A stretch of 44,562 nt of DNA from Myxococcus sp. RHSTA-1-4 (GCF_020037125.1 NZ_JAIQDG010000057.1:1-44562); one strand, 5' to 3'. Positions 8,043-16,485 are shown, counted from the first letter of the stretch. Notes: generated by a model not told the origin, from the letters alone. Numbers and translations: made by a program.

Positions 8043-10220
8043 TCACGCGTCCGGCCGGCCCGCCGCGCCCTTGGAAGGCGCGGGCGGGGCGACGTTCAGC
8101 GCCACGCGGAAGGTGGTGCCCGCGCCCACGGACGACTCCACGGAGATGTGGCCGCCCATCCCGTTGATGATGGTGTCGCAGATGGACAGGCCCAGGCCCG
8201 TGCCCAGCCCGGAGGCCTTGGTGGTGAAGAACGGGTCGAAGATGCGGCGCAGGTGCTCCGGGGGGATGCCGTGGCCGGTGTCCCGCACCGCCACCACCAC
8301 CCGCCCCCCGTCGTCCAGGTAGGAGGTGAGGCGGATTTCGTTCGACTCCGAGTGGCCCTCTTCGATGGCCTGCGCGGCGTTGATGACGAGGTTGAGGAAC
8401 ACCTGGAACAGCTTGCCCTCGTTGCCTTGAACGGGGGGCACCTCGCCGTACTCCTTCACCAGCTTCGCGCGCGCGCGCACCGTGCTGGCCGCCATCTGCG
8501 TCACCGAGTCCAGCACCCGGTGCACGTCCACCGCGTCCTCCTTGCCGTCGTCCACCCGGGAGAAGACGCGGAGCTGGCGGACAATCTGCCGCATGCGCTC
8601 GGCGCCCTCGCGGGCGTCGTCCAGCACCTGGCGGCACTCCACCAATTCGTCGTGCGAGAGGGGCCGCGAGCGGGGGCCCACCGTGCCGTGGAGGTAGTCC
8701 AGGTTGGACAGCACGTAGGCCAGCGGGTTGTTCAGCTCGTGGGCGATGCCGGCGGCCAGCATGCCCATGGAGGCCATGCGGTCGGTGAGCATGAGCTGAG
8801 CCTGGGTGCGCTTGCGCTCGGTGAAGTCGCGCGCCACCGTCACCCGCGCGGGCGCCCCGTCCACGACGACGGCCAGCGTCACCAGGTCCGCCACCACCAC
8901 CTCGCCGTCGCGGCGCATCAGCGGCATCTCCACCGCGCGCGCGGAGCGCTGGCCCTCCATGGCCTGCCCCAGGTGGAGCCGCGCCGCGTCCCGGTCCTCC
9001 GGCCGCACCAGGTCCAGCACGTGCCGGCCCGCCAGCTCGGAGGCGTCGCGGTAGCCCAGGTACTGCACCAGGGCCGGGTTCACCGACAGCAGCACTCCGT
9101 CCCCCACGTGCACCATGACGGGGTCCGGGAAGGCCTCGATGAGCAGGTGGACACCGGCCTCGGTGCGCCGCAGCGTGCTCTCCGTGCGCACGCGGAGCGC
9201 GTTGTCGGTGCGCTGCTCCAGCGCCAGCGACAGCGCGCTGGCGGCGCCGGACAGGAGATTCACCTCGACGGGGCCCCACGGCCGCGCCTCGCGGCAGTTG
9301 TCGAAGCCGATGACGCCGAAGAGCTGCCCGTGCACGTGCAGGGGGAGCAGCAGCACGGACTTGACGCCCTGGCCCTCCAGCACCGGCGCCAGCATCTCCG
9401 TGAAGCCCCGCGGCAGGGCCTGGACAGGGAGGCCCCGCATCAGCCGCCCGGACTGCTCGGGGTGGAGCGCCTCCAGCAGCGGCAGGCCGTGCATCTCCGG
9501 GTCCTCCAGGTTGGGAGGGACGCCGGCCTCGCACCACTCCGCGCGCTGGGAGGCCAGCAGGTTGCCATCCGGGCCGCGGTGCATCTCGAAGACGTAGACG
9601 CGGCTGGCGGCGGACACCCGGCCCAGCGGCTCCACCACGGCGCTGTACAGGTCCTGGGGCCGCTCGTGCGGCATCATCCGCCGCTGCACCTCCACCATGA
9701 CCTCGAGGTAGCGCTCTCGCGTGGTGACGGCCTCCTCGGCCCGCCGCCGGGCGGTGACGTCCGCCAGGGTGCCCACCACCTCGCCGGGCGCGGCCGGCAG
9801 GGCGCGGGCGGACAGCGCCACCCAGCGCATCCCCCGCCCCTCCGCCGCCTCGATTCGCAGCTCCTCGCGCGGCGCCAGGCTGCGCTGGGTGGCCGCGGAC
9901 TCCAGCAGCGCCCGCGCCCGCTCCTGGTCCTCCGGGACGAAGACGTCCACCAGCGGGCGGCCGAGCCAGGAGCCCACCAGCATGCCCGTGAGGCGCTCCC
10001 AGGGCTTGCTGACGTGGGTCAGGCGCCCGTGCGTGTCGAGCTGGAACACCACGTCCTGCATCAGGTCATCGAGGATGCGCGCGCGCTGCGCCTCCACCGA
10101 CACGCCGGGCGGAGAAGCCGGAAGTGCCCGGGACGAGTGCGCCTCGCACTCGCCGGTACACGGCTCGGGAACCGGCCCTGGGGCGTCGTCGCGCCCCGCT
10201 CCCCGCTGCTCGTCCGCCAA
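8043..10220 (-). CDS. PAS-GAF-PAS sensor histidine kinase
   Basis: 725 residues from a TTG start. The frame stays open far upstream, but the translation above 10220 is implausible and a GGAGG sits exactly 6 nt before this TTG. Domains: PAS ~30-150 (LDDLMQDVVFQLDTHGRLTHVS), GAF-like ~175-330, second PAS ~345-470 (PDPVMVHVGDGVLLSVNPALVQYLGY), HisKA ~480-560 with phosphoacceptor His in AAGIAHELNNPLAYV, and HATPase to ~715 with N box (NLVINAAQA), G1 (DTGHGIP), F (DPFFTTK) and G2 (GTGLGLS). No transmembrane helix: a soluble sensor. There is no response regulator next to it or receiver domain in it, so it is an orphan kinase. It ends 126 bp from the ceramidase start. Confidence 0.93.
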   Translation of the reverse strand: MADEQRGAGRDDAPGPVPEPCTGECEAHSSRALPASPPGVSVEAQRARILDDLMQDVVFQLDTHGRLTHVSKPWERLTGMLVGSWLGRPLVDVFVPEDQERARALLESAATQRSLAPREELRIEAAEGRGMRWVALSARALPAAPGEVVGTLADVTARRRAEEAVTTRERYLEVMVEVQRRMMPHERPQDLYSAVVEPLGRVSAASRVYVFEMHRGPDGNLLASQRAEWCEAGVPPNLEDPEMHGLPLLEALHPEQSGRLMRGLPVQALPRGFTEMLAPVLEGQGVKSVLLLPLHVHGQLFGVIGFDNCREARPWGPVEVNLLSGAASALSLALEQRTDNALRVRTESTLRRTEAGVHLLIEAFPDPVMVHVGDGVLLSVNPALVQYLGYRDASELAGRHVLDLVRPEDRDAARLHLGQAMEGQRSARAVEMPLMRRDGEVVVADLVTLAVVVDGAPARVTVARDFTERKRTQAQLMLTDRMASMGMLAAGIAHELNNPLAYVLSNLDYLHGTVGPRSRPLSHDELVECRQVLDDAREGAERMRQIVRQLRVFSRVDDGKEDAVDVHRVLDSVTQMAASTVRARAKLVKEYGEVPPVQGNEGKLFQVFLNLVINAAQAIEEGHSESNEIRLTSYLDDGGRVVVAVRDTGHGIPPEHLRRIFDPFFTTKASGLGTGLGLSICDTIINGMGGHISVESSVGAGTTFRVALNVAPPAPSKGAAGRPDA

Positions 10221-10374
10221 ATCCGGCCTCCTGTGCCCACGGCGAGGGGCCGGAGCCCTGACAGCACCGAAGGCTGCCGGGAGCACCTCCAGACCCTGAT
10301 CCCCTCCCGGTGGCGACGTCGTCCCGGAGTTTACGGCGACCGAATGTCCGGAAGTCAATGAAGGTGAGTGGGGT

Positions 10375-11034
10375 TCACACTCCGTCGTCGGGCTCCCACC
10401 CCCCAGGAGCACCCGAGCGAGGGCGCTGCCGGCGGTCTCCCATGACACGGGCGGGCACGCCCCCGACGATGGCCCAGGCGGGCACGTCCCGGGTAACGAC
10501 GGCCCCCATGGCCACCACGGCATGGTCCCCCACGGTGACGCCGTCGGTGATGCCGGCGTTGGCGCCCACCCAGACGTCCGCGCCAATGACGATGCCGCGC
10601 GAGGTGACGGGCTGGTCACGCACGGCCCGGTCCGGCGCCAGCCCGTGGTCGAAGGCGTAGAGGGTGGCGCCGGTGGCGATGCGGGTGCCCTCGCCGATGC
10701 GGATGCCCGCCGCCCCACCGTCCAGGCTGGCGCGGGCGTTGAGGCTCACCCGGGGGCCCAGCACCACCGGCCCGTGGAGGAAGACGTCCGCGGCCACGCT
10801 GCAGCCGGGGCCGATGGAGACGGTGCGCCCGGGCTCCGCGAAGATGCGCGCCTCCGGGGCGATGAAACACCCCTCGGCGATGTCCACCGTCTCCAGCTGG
10901 CGCAGCCGCTCCTGCACCTCGCGCTGCCAGGCCTCCGCCCACTCGCGGTGGCGGGGCTTGAGGGAGAAGTAGAGCCACGGCATCCAGGAGAGCCGGAGCT
11001 TGTGCTGCTCGCGGCGAAGCGCGTCCAGGTCCAC
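10375..11034 (-). CDS. Left-handed beta-helix (hexapeptide) acyltransferase
   Basis: 219 residues. The GTG start is fixed by an in-frame TAG 12 nt upstream; a weak AGGGGG stands close before it. The first ~50 residues are helical, then hexapeptide repeats coil through ~55-195 (IGPGCSVAADVFLHG, IGEGTRIATGATLYAFDHG, IVIGADVWVGANAGITDG, VTVGDHAVVAMGAVVTRDV, AWAIVGGVPARV). The His in AFDHG fits the catalytic base of the maltose/galactoside O-acetyltransferase branch. It probably transfers acetyl from acetyl-CoA to a sugar or polysaccharide. No polysaccharide genes are adjacent, so the substrate is unknown. 154 bp separate it from the histidine kinase start. Confidence 0.9.
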   Translation of the reverse strand: MDLDALRREQHKLRLSWMPWLYFSLKPRHREWAEAWQREVQERLRQLETVDIAEGCFIAPEARIFAEPGRTVSIGPGCSVAADVFLHGPVVLGPRVSLNARASLDGGAAGIRIGEGTRIATGATLYAFDHGLAPDRAVRDQPVTSRGIVIGADVWVGANAGITDGVTVGDHAVVAMGAVVTRDVPAWAIVGGVPARVMGDRRQRPRSGAPGGWEPDDGV

Positions 11035-11161
11035 GCCCCCTGACTACCATGCCCCGGGCCCACTCCGGTGCCGCTCGGCCCCTCCTTCTGCCGCCGGGCC
11101 CCGGGGCCTGCATCGCCGCGCGGCCGGCACCATCCTCCCGGGGAAGGAGGGCTCCAGGGAC

Positions 11162-11776
11162 ATGGCATCCGCGCTGCCCAGGCGGGCATGGGGGTGGGGC
11201 AAGGCCCGCATCTTCGCGGTGGGCCACTCCACGCGCACGGCGGAGGAGCTGGTGGCGATACTGGAGGCGCACGGCGTCGGGGTGCTGGCGGACATCCGCA
11301 CGGTGCCGCGCTCGCGCACCAACCCGCAGTTCAACGCGGACACCTTCGCGAGGACATTGGCGCGAGTGGGCATCCACCACCACCACCTGCCCCGGCTCGG
11401 CGGCCTGCGGCATCCCCGGAAGGACTCGCCCAACACGGCGTGGCGCAACCCCAGCTTCCGCGGCTTCGCGGACTACATGCTGACGGAGGACTTCGAGAAG
11501 GGGCTGGAGGAGCTGCGGGTGCTGTCGCGCGAGGGGCCGGTGGCGATGATGTGCGCGGAGGCACTGCGCTGGCGCTGCCACCGCTCGCTGGTGGCGGACG
11601 CGCTGTGGACGCGCGGCGTGGAGGTGCTGCACCTGACGAGCGCAACCCGCGCCGAGCCGCACCGGCTCACCCCCTTCGCACGGGTGCACGGCACGCGGGT
11701 GCTGTACCCGGGCACTCCGGAGGAGGCCCACCTGAGGCCGGTGGCGGAGGGACACGGCGGGCACCCGGCGCCGTGA
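11162..11776 (+). CDS. DUF488 family protein
   Basis: 204 residues. Family signatures: IFAVGHSTRTAEELVAIL, DIRTVPRSRTNPQFN, LPRLGGLR, and MCAEALRWRCHRSLVADAL, in which Cys, Glu and the CHR triad are the conserved DUF488 residues. Biochemical function of the family is not established; the invariant Cys/His/Arg set suggests an enzyme or nucleic-acid binder. ATG 11162 is chosen because the homologous region begins ~18 residues later; GGAAGGAGGG lies ~10 nt upstream. It converges on the deacetylase-like gene with 30 bp between stops. Confidence 0.92.
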   Translation: MASALPRRAWGWGKARIFAVGHSTRTAEELVAILEAHGVGVLADIRTVPRSRTNPQFNADTFARTLARVGIHHHHLPRLGGLRHPRKDSPNTAWRNPSFRGFADYMLTEDFEKGLEELRVLSREGPVAMMCAEALRWRCHRSLVADALWTRGVEVLHLTSATRAEPHRLTPFARVHGTRVLYPGTPEEAHLRPVAEGHGGHPAP

Positions 11777-11806
11777 CGGTGGGCTGGAAGCGAACGTGGC
11801 GCCGCG

Positions 11807-13555
11807 CTACGTGGCCGGCACCATCGTGAAGTGGCAGCGCTCGCGCTCGGCGGCGATGACCTCCACGTCCGCCGCCGTGGGCTCCACGCGCGACACCATG
11901 TCGTCCGGCTCCCAGCGGTAGGGCTCGCCGTTGAGGAGCACGCGGCCGTCCACCACCGCGCGCGTGGCATCCAGCAGCGCGTGGCCCGCGAGGTCCCTCA
12001 CCATGGCCTCGAAGCGGCCCTGCCGCAACGGGTCGGCGAAGCGGAAGCGGAAGCGCGCCAGCGCGGCCAGGTGGAACCACATGGGACGGAACGCCACGCC
12101 CGCGAGCGCCAGCCGCTTCGCCATCAGCAGCAGCATCTCCGTGGCCTCGCGCGCCAGGCCCAGCCCCGGCACGTCCTGTCCGGGAAGCTGAGGCCGCAGC
12201 TCGCTGAAGCGCGCGCGCGGGTGGCGCAGGCTGAGCCAGTTGACGAAGAGGAAGGGCTCGTTCGCGATGGTGCGCCGCTCCACGACGACGTCCACCAGCA
12301 GGTGCTCCTGCCCGGCCGACCGGCCCATCAGCTTGATGCGGTCCCCCGCGCCCGTGGAGCCCACCTCCACGCGCAGGCGGCTGTAGCCCAGCCGCTCCAG
12401 GTGCGACAGCAGGCCGTAGCGGAACAGCGCGTACTCCAGCGACTGCGCCGTGTAGTAGCCCAGCACCTTCGGCTGCAGCGCTCCGCCCAGCCCCAGCGAG
12501 CCCTCGAGGTCCTCCAGCGACAGCGTGATGTCCTGCGACTCGCCCTCCTGGGAGAGCAGCCGGGAGATGCGCTGGTAGCGCGCGCTCAGCGGGTCATAGC
12601 GCGCGGTGATGCGGCGGGAGCCCTTCCCCGCCAGCACCAGCACCGTACCGGCGAAGACCTTCCAGGAGTCGGCGTGGTAGCCGCCGCCCGGCAGCCACAC
12701 GCTGGGCACTCCGCGCAGCGCGTGCGCCAGCGCCCTGTCGCGCCGCCGCGCGCCTTCCAGCGTCAGCCCCACCCGGCCGAAGCGGTCCCCCGAGAGCACG
12801 TCACCACCGGCAATCACGAAGGCCACGTCCGGCCGGGGCATGCGCGCGAGCAGGCCTTGCAGCAGCGCCAGGTAGTCGTTGTCGCTGGTGCCCTCGGGGA
12901 CGCGCGTCTCGTCCACCTCGAGCGGGAGGGCGCCCCAGTCGCTGCCGGACAGCGAGCCAATCCACGCCTTCTCCTGGCCGGCGAGACACTCCGCCGTGCC
13001 GTCGGGAGGGTGCGCGTCCAGGTCGAGCACCACCGCCTGCCCATCGAAGCCGTCCGCGTGGAGCGCCGCGAGCGCCACCGCGATGTCGTTGATGGCGCAG
13101 AAACCGCCGCCCCGGCCCGGCGCCGCGTGGTGGAAGCCGCCGGCCATGTTCACCACGGGGCCCCGGCGCGCCATGGCCAGGCGGGCCGCGCCGATGGTGC
13201 CGCCGCACACCAGCCGCATGTTGGACAGGAGCGTGTCCACGGGGATTTCGGACGGGTCGGTGGCGAAGATTCGCGCCAGCGTCTCCGGCTGGCCGAGCGA
13301 TTCGAGGTACGCGGGCTCGTGCACCCGGGCCAGCTCCTTGTAGCTGGCCGGCATCGGCCGGTGCACGTCGTCGGGGCGCACCACGCCCTTCTCCAGCAGG
13401 TACCAGGTGGTGAAGTCCACCCCACGAGGCTCGATTCCCACCGAGGACTCGATGCCGGTGAGCGGCAGCCGGTAGGACTCGTCGTAGAAGATGGGCACCG
13501 ACGTGCCGCGGCTTCCCCCGGGCACCCACCGCGCCAGCCAGTTCCACACGCTCAT
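11807..13555 (-). CDS. Histone-deacetylase superfamily protein with long C-terminal extension
   Basis: 582 residues. Residues ~20-330 form an arginase/deacetylase fold: IFYDESYRLP, GGFHHAAPG (tandem His), GFCAINDIAVALAAL, metal ligands in VLDLDAHPPDGTA (Asp and His), third ligand Asp in VIAGGDVLSGDRFG, and catalytic Tyr in LPGGGYHADS. It should be a Zn-dependent deacetylase or amidohydrolase on acetyl-lysine, acetylpolyamine or a related substrate. The last ~250 residues are not part of the standard fold; they look globular (YYTAQSLEYALFRYG; RTIANEPFLFVNWLSLRHP) and I recognise no domain. Start 13555 has GAGG 8 nt upstream; a GTG three codons earlier is also possible. Confidence 0.9.
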   Translation of the reverse strand: MSVWNWLARWVPGGSRGTSVPIFYDESYRLPLTGIESSVGIEPRGVDFTTWYLLEKGVVRPDDVHRPMPASYKELARVHEPAYLESLGQPETLARIFATDPSEIPVDTLLSNMRLVCGGTIGAARLAMARRGPVVNMAGGFHHAAPGRGGGFCAINDIAVALAALHADGFDGQAVVLDLDAHPPDGTAECLAGQEKAWIGSLSGSDWGALPLEVDETRVPEGTSDNDYLALLQGLLARMPRPDVAFVIAGGDVLSGDRFGRVGLTLEGARRRDRALAHALRGVPSVWLPGGGYHADSWKVFAGTVLVLAGKGSRRITARYDPLSARYQRISRLLSQEGESQDITLSLEDLEGSLGLGGALQPKVLGYYTAQSLEYALFRYGLLSHLERLGYSRLRVEVGSTGAGDRIKLMGRSAGQEHLLVDVVVERRTIANEPFLFVNWLSLRHPRARFSELRPQLPGQDVPGLGLAREATEMLLLMAKRLALAGVAFRPMWFHLAALARFRFRFADPLRQGRFEAMVRDLAGHALLDATRAVVDGRVLLNGEPYRWEPDDMVSRVEPTAADVEVIAAERERCHFTMVPAT

Positions 13556-13745
13556 GCGCGACACCTCGCGCAGGGCCAGGAGGGGGACGGATGGAGCGAT
13601 GGAGCGAGGCGGGGGCTGTGCACGGCGACGGCAAGCTTCGCGCAGGACACGGCGCTCCGGGGGCTTTTTTGCGTCCCTGGACTGTCCCGCGATTCACTCC
13701 AGGCGGAGAACGAGGACTGGAGTGCAACGCGCCAGCCCTCCCGGG

Positions 13746-13880
13746 CTACTTCTGCACGGAGAGGATGAGCCACCTGCGGGTATCCACCGCGTAGATGATG
13801 GGGATGTCCGAGAGTGGCGGGCCTTGCAGCTCGCCGAAGCTCGGCCAGCACGAGCGGAGCGGCTGCTGGGAGGCCGAGCG
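13746..13880 (-). pseudogene. Possible C-terminal coding remnant
   Basis: In this frame the minus strand reads a plausible protein end (SFGELQGPPLSDIPIIYAVD followed by TRRWLILSVQK and a stop). It overlaps the end of the collagen-like gene region and has no start, so it may be the tail of a gene mostly lost or overwritten. No family is recognised. The rest of 13556-13882 shows nothing else convincing. Confidence 0.25.
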
Positions 13881-13882
13881 GA

Positions 13883-15094
13883 CTACCGGACCCGGGCGAC
13901 GACCGAGGCCGCCCCCGCATCCCAGGCCTTCCCGCCGTTGATATCGGAGGTGTGCTCTCCGGTCCCGACCACGAAGAGCCGGTACGGTTTGACCTCGGCG
14001 TGGGGGCTCCCCTTCAGCGTGACACGCGCCTGGAGGTCGGCTCCGGCGGGCACCTTCAGCTGGAGCCAGTCCGCGCCGTCGCGCAGGCTGGACCGGCCGA
14101 TGACCTTGCCGCTCGTGTCGAGGATTTCAAGGTCGAAGTCGTCGAAGTGCTTCGCGAGGTCCGCGGCGGAGTCCTTCCCCGCGGGGCCCGCCTCGGGCAC
14201 GACGGCGCCCGTCGTCGGAAGGACGAGGACGGTGACGTACTGGTCGACCCGGGAGTGGAAGTTGTAGGTGTCCGAGTCCCGCTTCTTCTCGAGCTGGCCC
14301 TCGACCATGAAGGAGGTGTCGTTGTCCTTCATGGCCTTGGCGTGGGCCTCGGTGTAGTTCTCGAACAACTCCTCGGTCTTCACCGCGTCCAGGCCCCAGT
14401 TGACGTTGAGGGTCCGCTGGACCTGTCCCTTCGAGTTCTCGTATGCGCCCGCTTCATTGGCGCGGAAGCCATGAGCCCCCGTGGGGCCCAGGGGACCGAG
14501 GGCGCCCAGCGCGCCCAGGGGACCCGCGGGCCCCAGGACGGCCTCGGAGCCACCGGGCCGCAGCGGCTCCACCACCCCATTGGAGGCCTGCTGGCTCAAG
14601 GGCCCGTACTTTCCGAGAGGGCCCAGTGAGCTGAGGGGCCCTCCCAGCATCGTGTTGAGCTGGGCCCAGGACTCCCAACCGAAGCTCCCGGTGATGTAGC
14701 GGGAGGGGTTCCAGGCGTTGCGGCCCACGGGGCCCATGGCGCCCAATGGACCGCTGGGACCGACGGGCCCCAGGTAGCCCAGCTCGCCGGCCGGGTTCTT
14801 CAAGCGCAGCGTCACCTGGGGCGCCTTGGTCTTGGCCTCGGCACTGACCACCGGATCGATCTTGCTCACCCCCCGCGCGCCCGCGGCGCTGCCTCCGACA
14901 GCCCCGGGGGCGTTCGTGCCCGGCTTCTTCTCACTGAAGCCGTCCCGCGCGACCGCGGCGCTCTTCACGCCGGTCGTCGGGGGCGCTTCCTTTTTGCTCG
15001 CGGGAGCGTCCACACGGGCGCCGACCTTCTTCGCGTCGGGCTGCGGGGATGTGAGAGGGGGGGTGCTGCGGTCCGTGGAGCGAACTGAGGACAT
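13883..15094 (-). CDS. Leaderless protein with collagen-like Gly-Pro-rich segment
   Basis: 403 residues; ATG 15094 follows AGGAGG directly (4-nt spacing). There is no signal peptide. Residues 1-~115 are disordered, rich in Pro/Ser/Lys/Ala, with RDGFSEKKPG at 50-59. Residues ~120-270 contain repeated Gly-X-Y and GP(L/V)G steps, for example ELGYLGPVGPSGPLGAMGPV and GPLGALGALGPLGPTGAHG, interrupted by YITGSFGWESWAQLN. The C-terminal ~130 residues form a beta-rich domain (YVTVLVLPTTG; FDLEILDTSGKVIGRSSLR; ADLQARVTLKGS; KPYRLFVVGTG) resembling bacterial pre-peptidase or jelly-roll carbohydrate-binding folds. It may be a surface or matrix protein exported by a non-Sec route. An A/T-rich putative promoter lies at ~15170-15230. 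Confidence 0.8.
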   Translation of the reverse strand: MSSVRSTDRSTPPLTSPQPDAKKVGARVDAPASKKEAPPTTGVKSAAVARDGFSEKKPGTNAPGAVGGSAAGARGVSKIDPVVSAEAKTKAPQVTLRLKNPAGELGYLGPVGPSGPLGAMGPVGRNAWNPSRYITGSFGWESWAQLNTMLGGPLSSLGPLGKYGPLSQQASNGVVEPLRPGGSEAVLGPAGPLGALGALGPLGPTGAHGFRANEAGAYENSKGQVQRTLNVNWGLDAVKTEELFENYTEAHAKAMKDNDTSFMVEGQLEKKRDSDTYNFHSRVDQYVTVLVLPTTGAVVPEAGPAGKDSAADLAKHFDDFDLEILDTSGKVIGRSSLRDGADWLQLKVPAGADLQARVTLKGSPHAEVKPYRLFVVGTGEHTSDINGGKAWDAGAASVVARVR

Positions 15095-15484
15095 GTGACC
15101 TCCTGGAGGGAAAGGAATGGAGCCGTGGAACTGGCGGCCCCCATGTGTTCGGGACTCCTTGTGGCAGCCACATTGACGGAGCGTGAAAACTGAATCAACA
15201 TTCAAGTAAAGAATTCCGCGCGCAAAATGTGCGCCGGGAGCAACCGGGGACGCGGCGGAGCGATGGGTCCCCGTCTGTCGTGGCACCGCGCTTCGCCCGG
15301 GAAGCCGTGGGTCATCACGTCCGACCCGCCTCACGTTGGACAGCAGCGTGTCCACCCGCACCTCGTGGAGGAGCTCACGAGAGAGGAGTCCGACCGCCTC
15401 CACGCCGAGGCGCCTCCTGGCTGCCCGCCTTGAGCCGCCCGCCCCGCGCGAGCCATCACGCGAGGCGGGCGGCGAGCGGTCCCT
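15095..15484. other. Promoter region and decayed sequence upstream of the collagen-like gene
   Basis: 15095-15250 contains the ribosome binding site and an unusually A/T-rich stretch (15180-15230), the likely promoter of the minus-strand gene. From ~15300 to 15403 the minus strand can be read as a protein fragment including VRVDTLLSNVRRVGRDD, without start or continuation: possibly a remnant. A 10-bp hairpin closes the interval. Confidence 0.35.
15434..15473 (-). terminator. Hairpin downstream of the metzincin gene
   Basis: Perfect 10-bp stem GCCGCCCGCC/GGCGGGCGGC with a further CGCG/CGCG pairing inside, 11 bp past the stop of the minus-strand lipoprotein gene. No T-tract follows. Confidence 0.45.
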
Positions 15485-15946
15485 TCAGAACAGGGCGGCG
15501 CTCATCGTCGGAATGGTGAGTCCATACAGCGACACCGAGCCGCGCTCATCCAGGTCGGTCAGCCTCATGTCCGCGGTCATGACGCCGCTGCACCACTGGT
15601 AGTGCATCACGCTGGACGGGTCATACGGCGTCAGCGCGCGCCAGTCCGAGTCCTCGAAGCACGTCCCGGACGCGGGGTGGGTGTGCTCATGACGGAAGCC
15701 CAGGATGTGGCCCAGCTCGTGGCGCAGCACGCCCTCCGTCGTCATGTTCGGCGCGAGCGTGTCCCAATCCGGATTGGTGTCGAAGTCGTCGTAGTCGATG
15801 ACCAGCGGCCGGGCGACACAACCCTCGCCGCTCGGCGTGCTTGATACGGTGGTGGTCTCCTGGTCCGCTGGCCCGCAGCCCGCGAGCGCTCCCAGCAGGA
15901 CCATGGACGCCAGCCCCCGCCACGGAGGTCTGAATTGTCTTGTCAT
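15485..15946 (-). CDS. Shortened metzincin-type metalloprotease lipoprotein
   Basis: 153 residues from ATG 15946 (GGGGAGA ~8 nt upstream). Residues 1-24 are a lipoprotein signal (MVLLGALAGC). Residues 76-91 carry the metzincin zinc site HELGHILGFRHEHTHP (HExxHxxGxxH; zinc ligands H76, H80, H86, catalytic E77), and SSVMHYQWC provides the Met-turn, as in astacin-like (M12A) and matrixin-like enzymes. Only ~50 residues separate the lipid-anchored Cys from the zinc helix, whereas metzincin catalytic domains usually have 70-100 residues of beta-sheet there. This copy probably has an internal deletion and may be inactive. The gene immediately upstream is also decayed. Confidence 0.75.
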   Translation of the reverse strand: MTRQFRPPWRGLASMVLLGALAGCGPADQETTTVSSTPSGEGCVARPLVIDYDDFDTNPDWDTLAPNMTTEGVLRHELGHILGFRHEHTHPASGTCFEDSDWRALTPYDPSSVMHYQWCSGVMTADMRLTDLDERGSVSLYGLTIPTMSAALF

Positions 15947-15965
15947 GATGGCGTCTCCCCGCACA

Positions 15966-16420
15966 TCACATCTCGGCCAGGAGCATCTTGATGTAGCAGG
16001 TGCCGCTCACACCCTCGTACGCGATCTTCATGTTGCGGCGCGCGAGGCCGCCCGTGAGGATGCTCTTGGAGAGCTGGTCGAACAGCGGGGGGCTGGGAGA
16101 TGACCAGACCGTCATTGCCAGGACACGGGTTCACGCCATTGGCGTCCGGGAAGTCGTTGATGCGCGTGCCGGCGCTGTTCTCGACAGACCTGCCAGACGT
16201 AGTAGTTGCTGGTCGGCGTGGTCTTCCCGGGCATGTATTTCGCATCGCGTGGATGCCTATCACCGCGTTTCCGTCGTGGGAGCCGGCGCAAGACGCAAAG
16301 GTGGGGGTGGTCCAAAAACGGGTCCACTCCACTGCCTTGGTTTGCGACAGGTGTTCGCCGTGACCCGGAACAGGTGTTCGGGCCCGTCCGGGGCACGCAC
16401 CTGAATCAATAGCCAGACCG
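15966..16420 (-). pseudogene. Secreted-type protein gene broken by several frameshifts
   Basis: Reading the minus strand, coding-looking protein moves between frames: FWTTPTFASCAGSHDGNAVI in one; DAKYMPGKTTPTSNYYVWQV in a second; ENSAGTRINDFPDANGVNPC then PGNDGLVIS back in the first; and a third ending FDQLSKSILTGGLARRNMKI, then AYEGVSGTCYIKMLLAEM and a stop at 15966. The pieces join smoothly into one ~140-residue Cys-containing protein, so at least three small indels have accumulated. The family is not recognised. Its stop lies 19 bp upstream of the metzincin start, so the two were probably one operon. Base usage is less G/C-biased than in neighbours. Confidence 0.65.
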
Positions 16421-16485
16421 CGCTTCCCCATCCGTATACAGGTCAGCCCGGAGACAGTCCCGGGTTCAACCCAATGAGGGGGAAG

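Noticed and set aside
5946..10361. Very long plus-strand open frame over the ceramidase and histidine kinase genes
   Set aside because: It is antisense to two well-supported genes and its translation is His/Arg/Gly/Val-rich low complexity, the usual shadow in G/C-rich DNA.
16420..16470. tRNA-like 3' end (GGGTTCAACCC) before the 16.5-kb gene
   Set aside because: No acceptor, D or anticodon stems can be formed around it.
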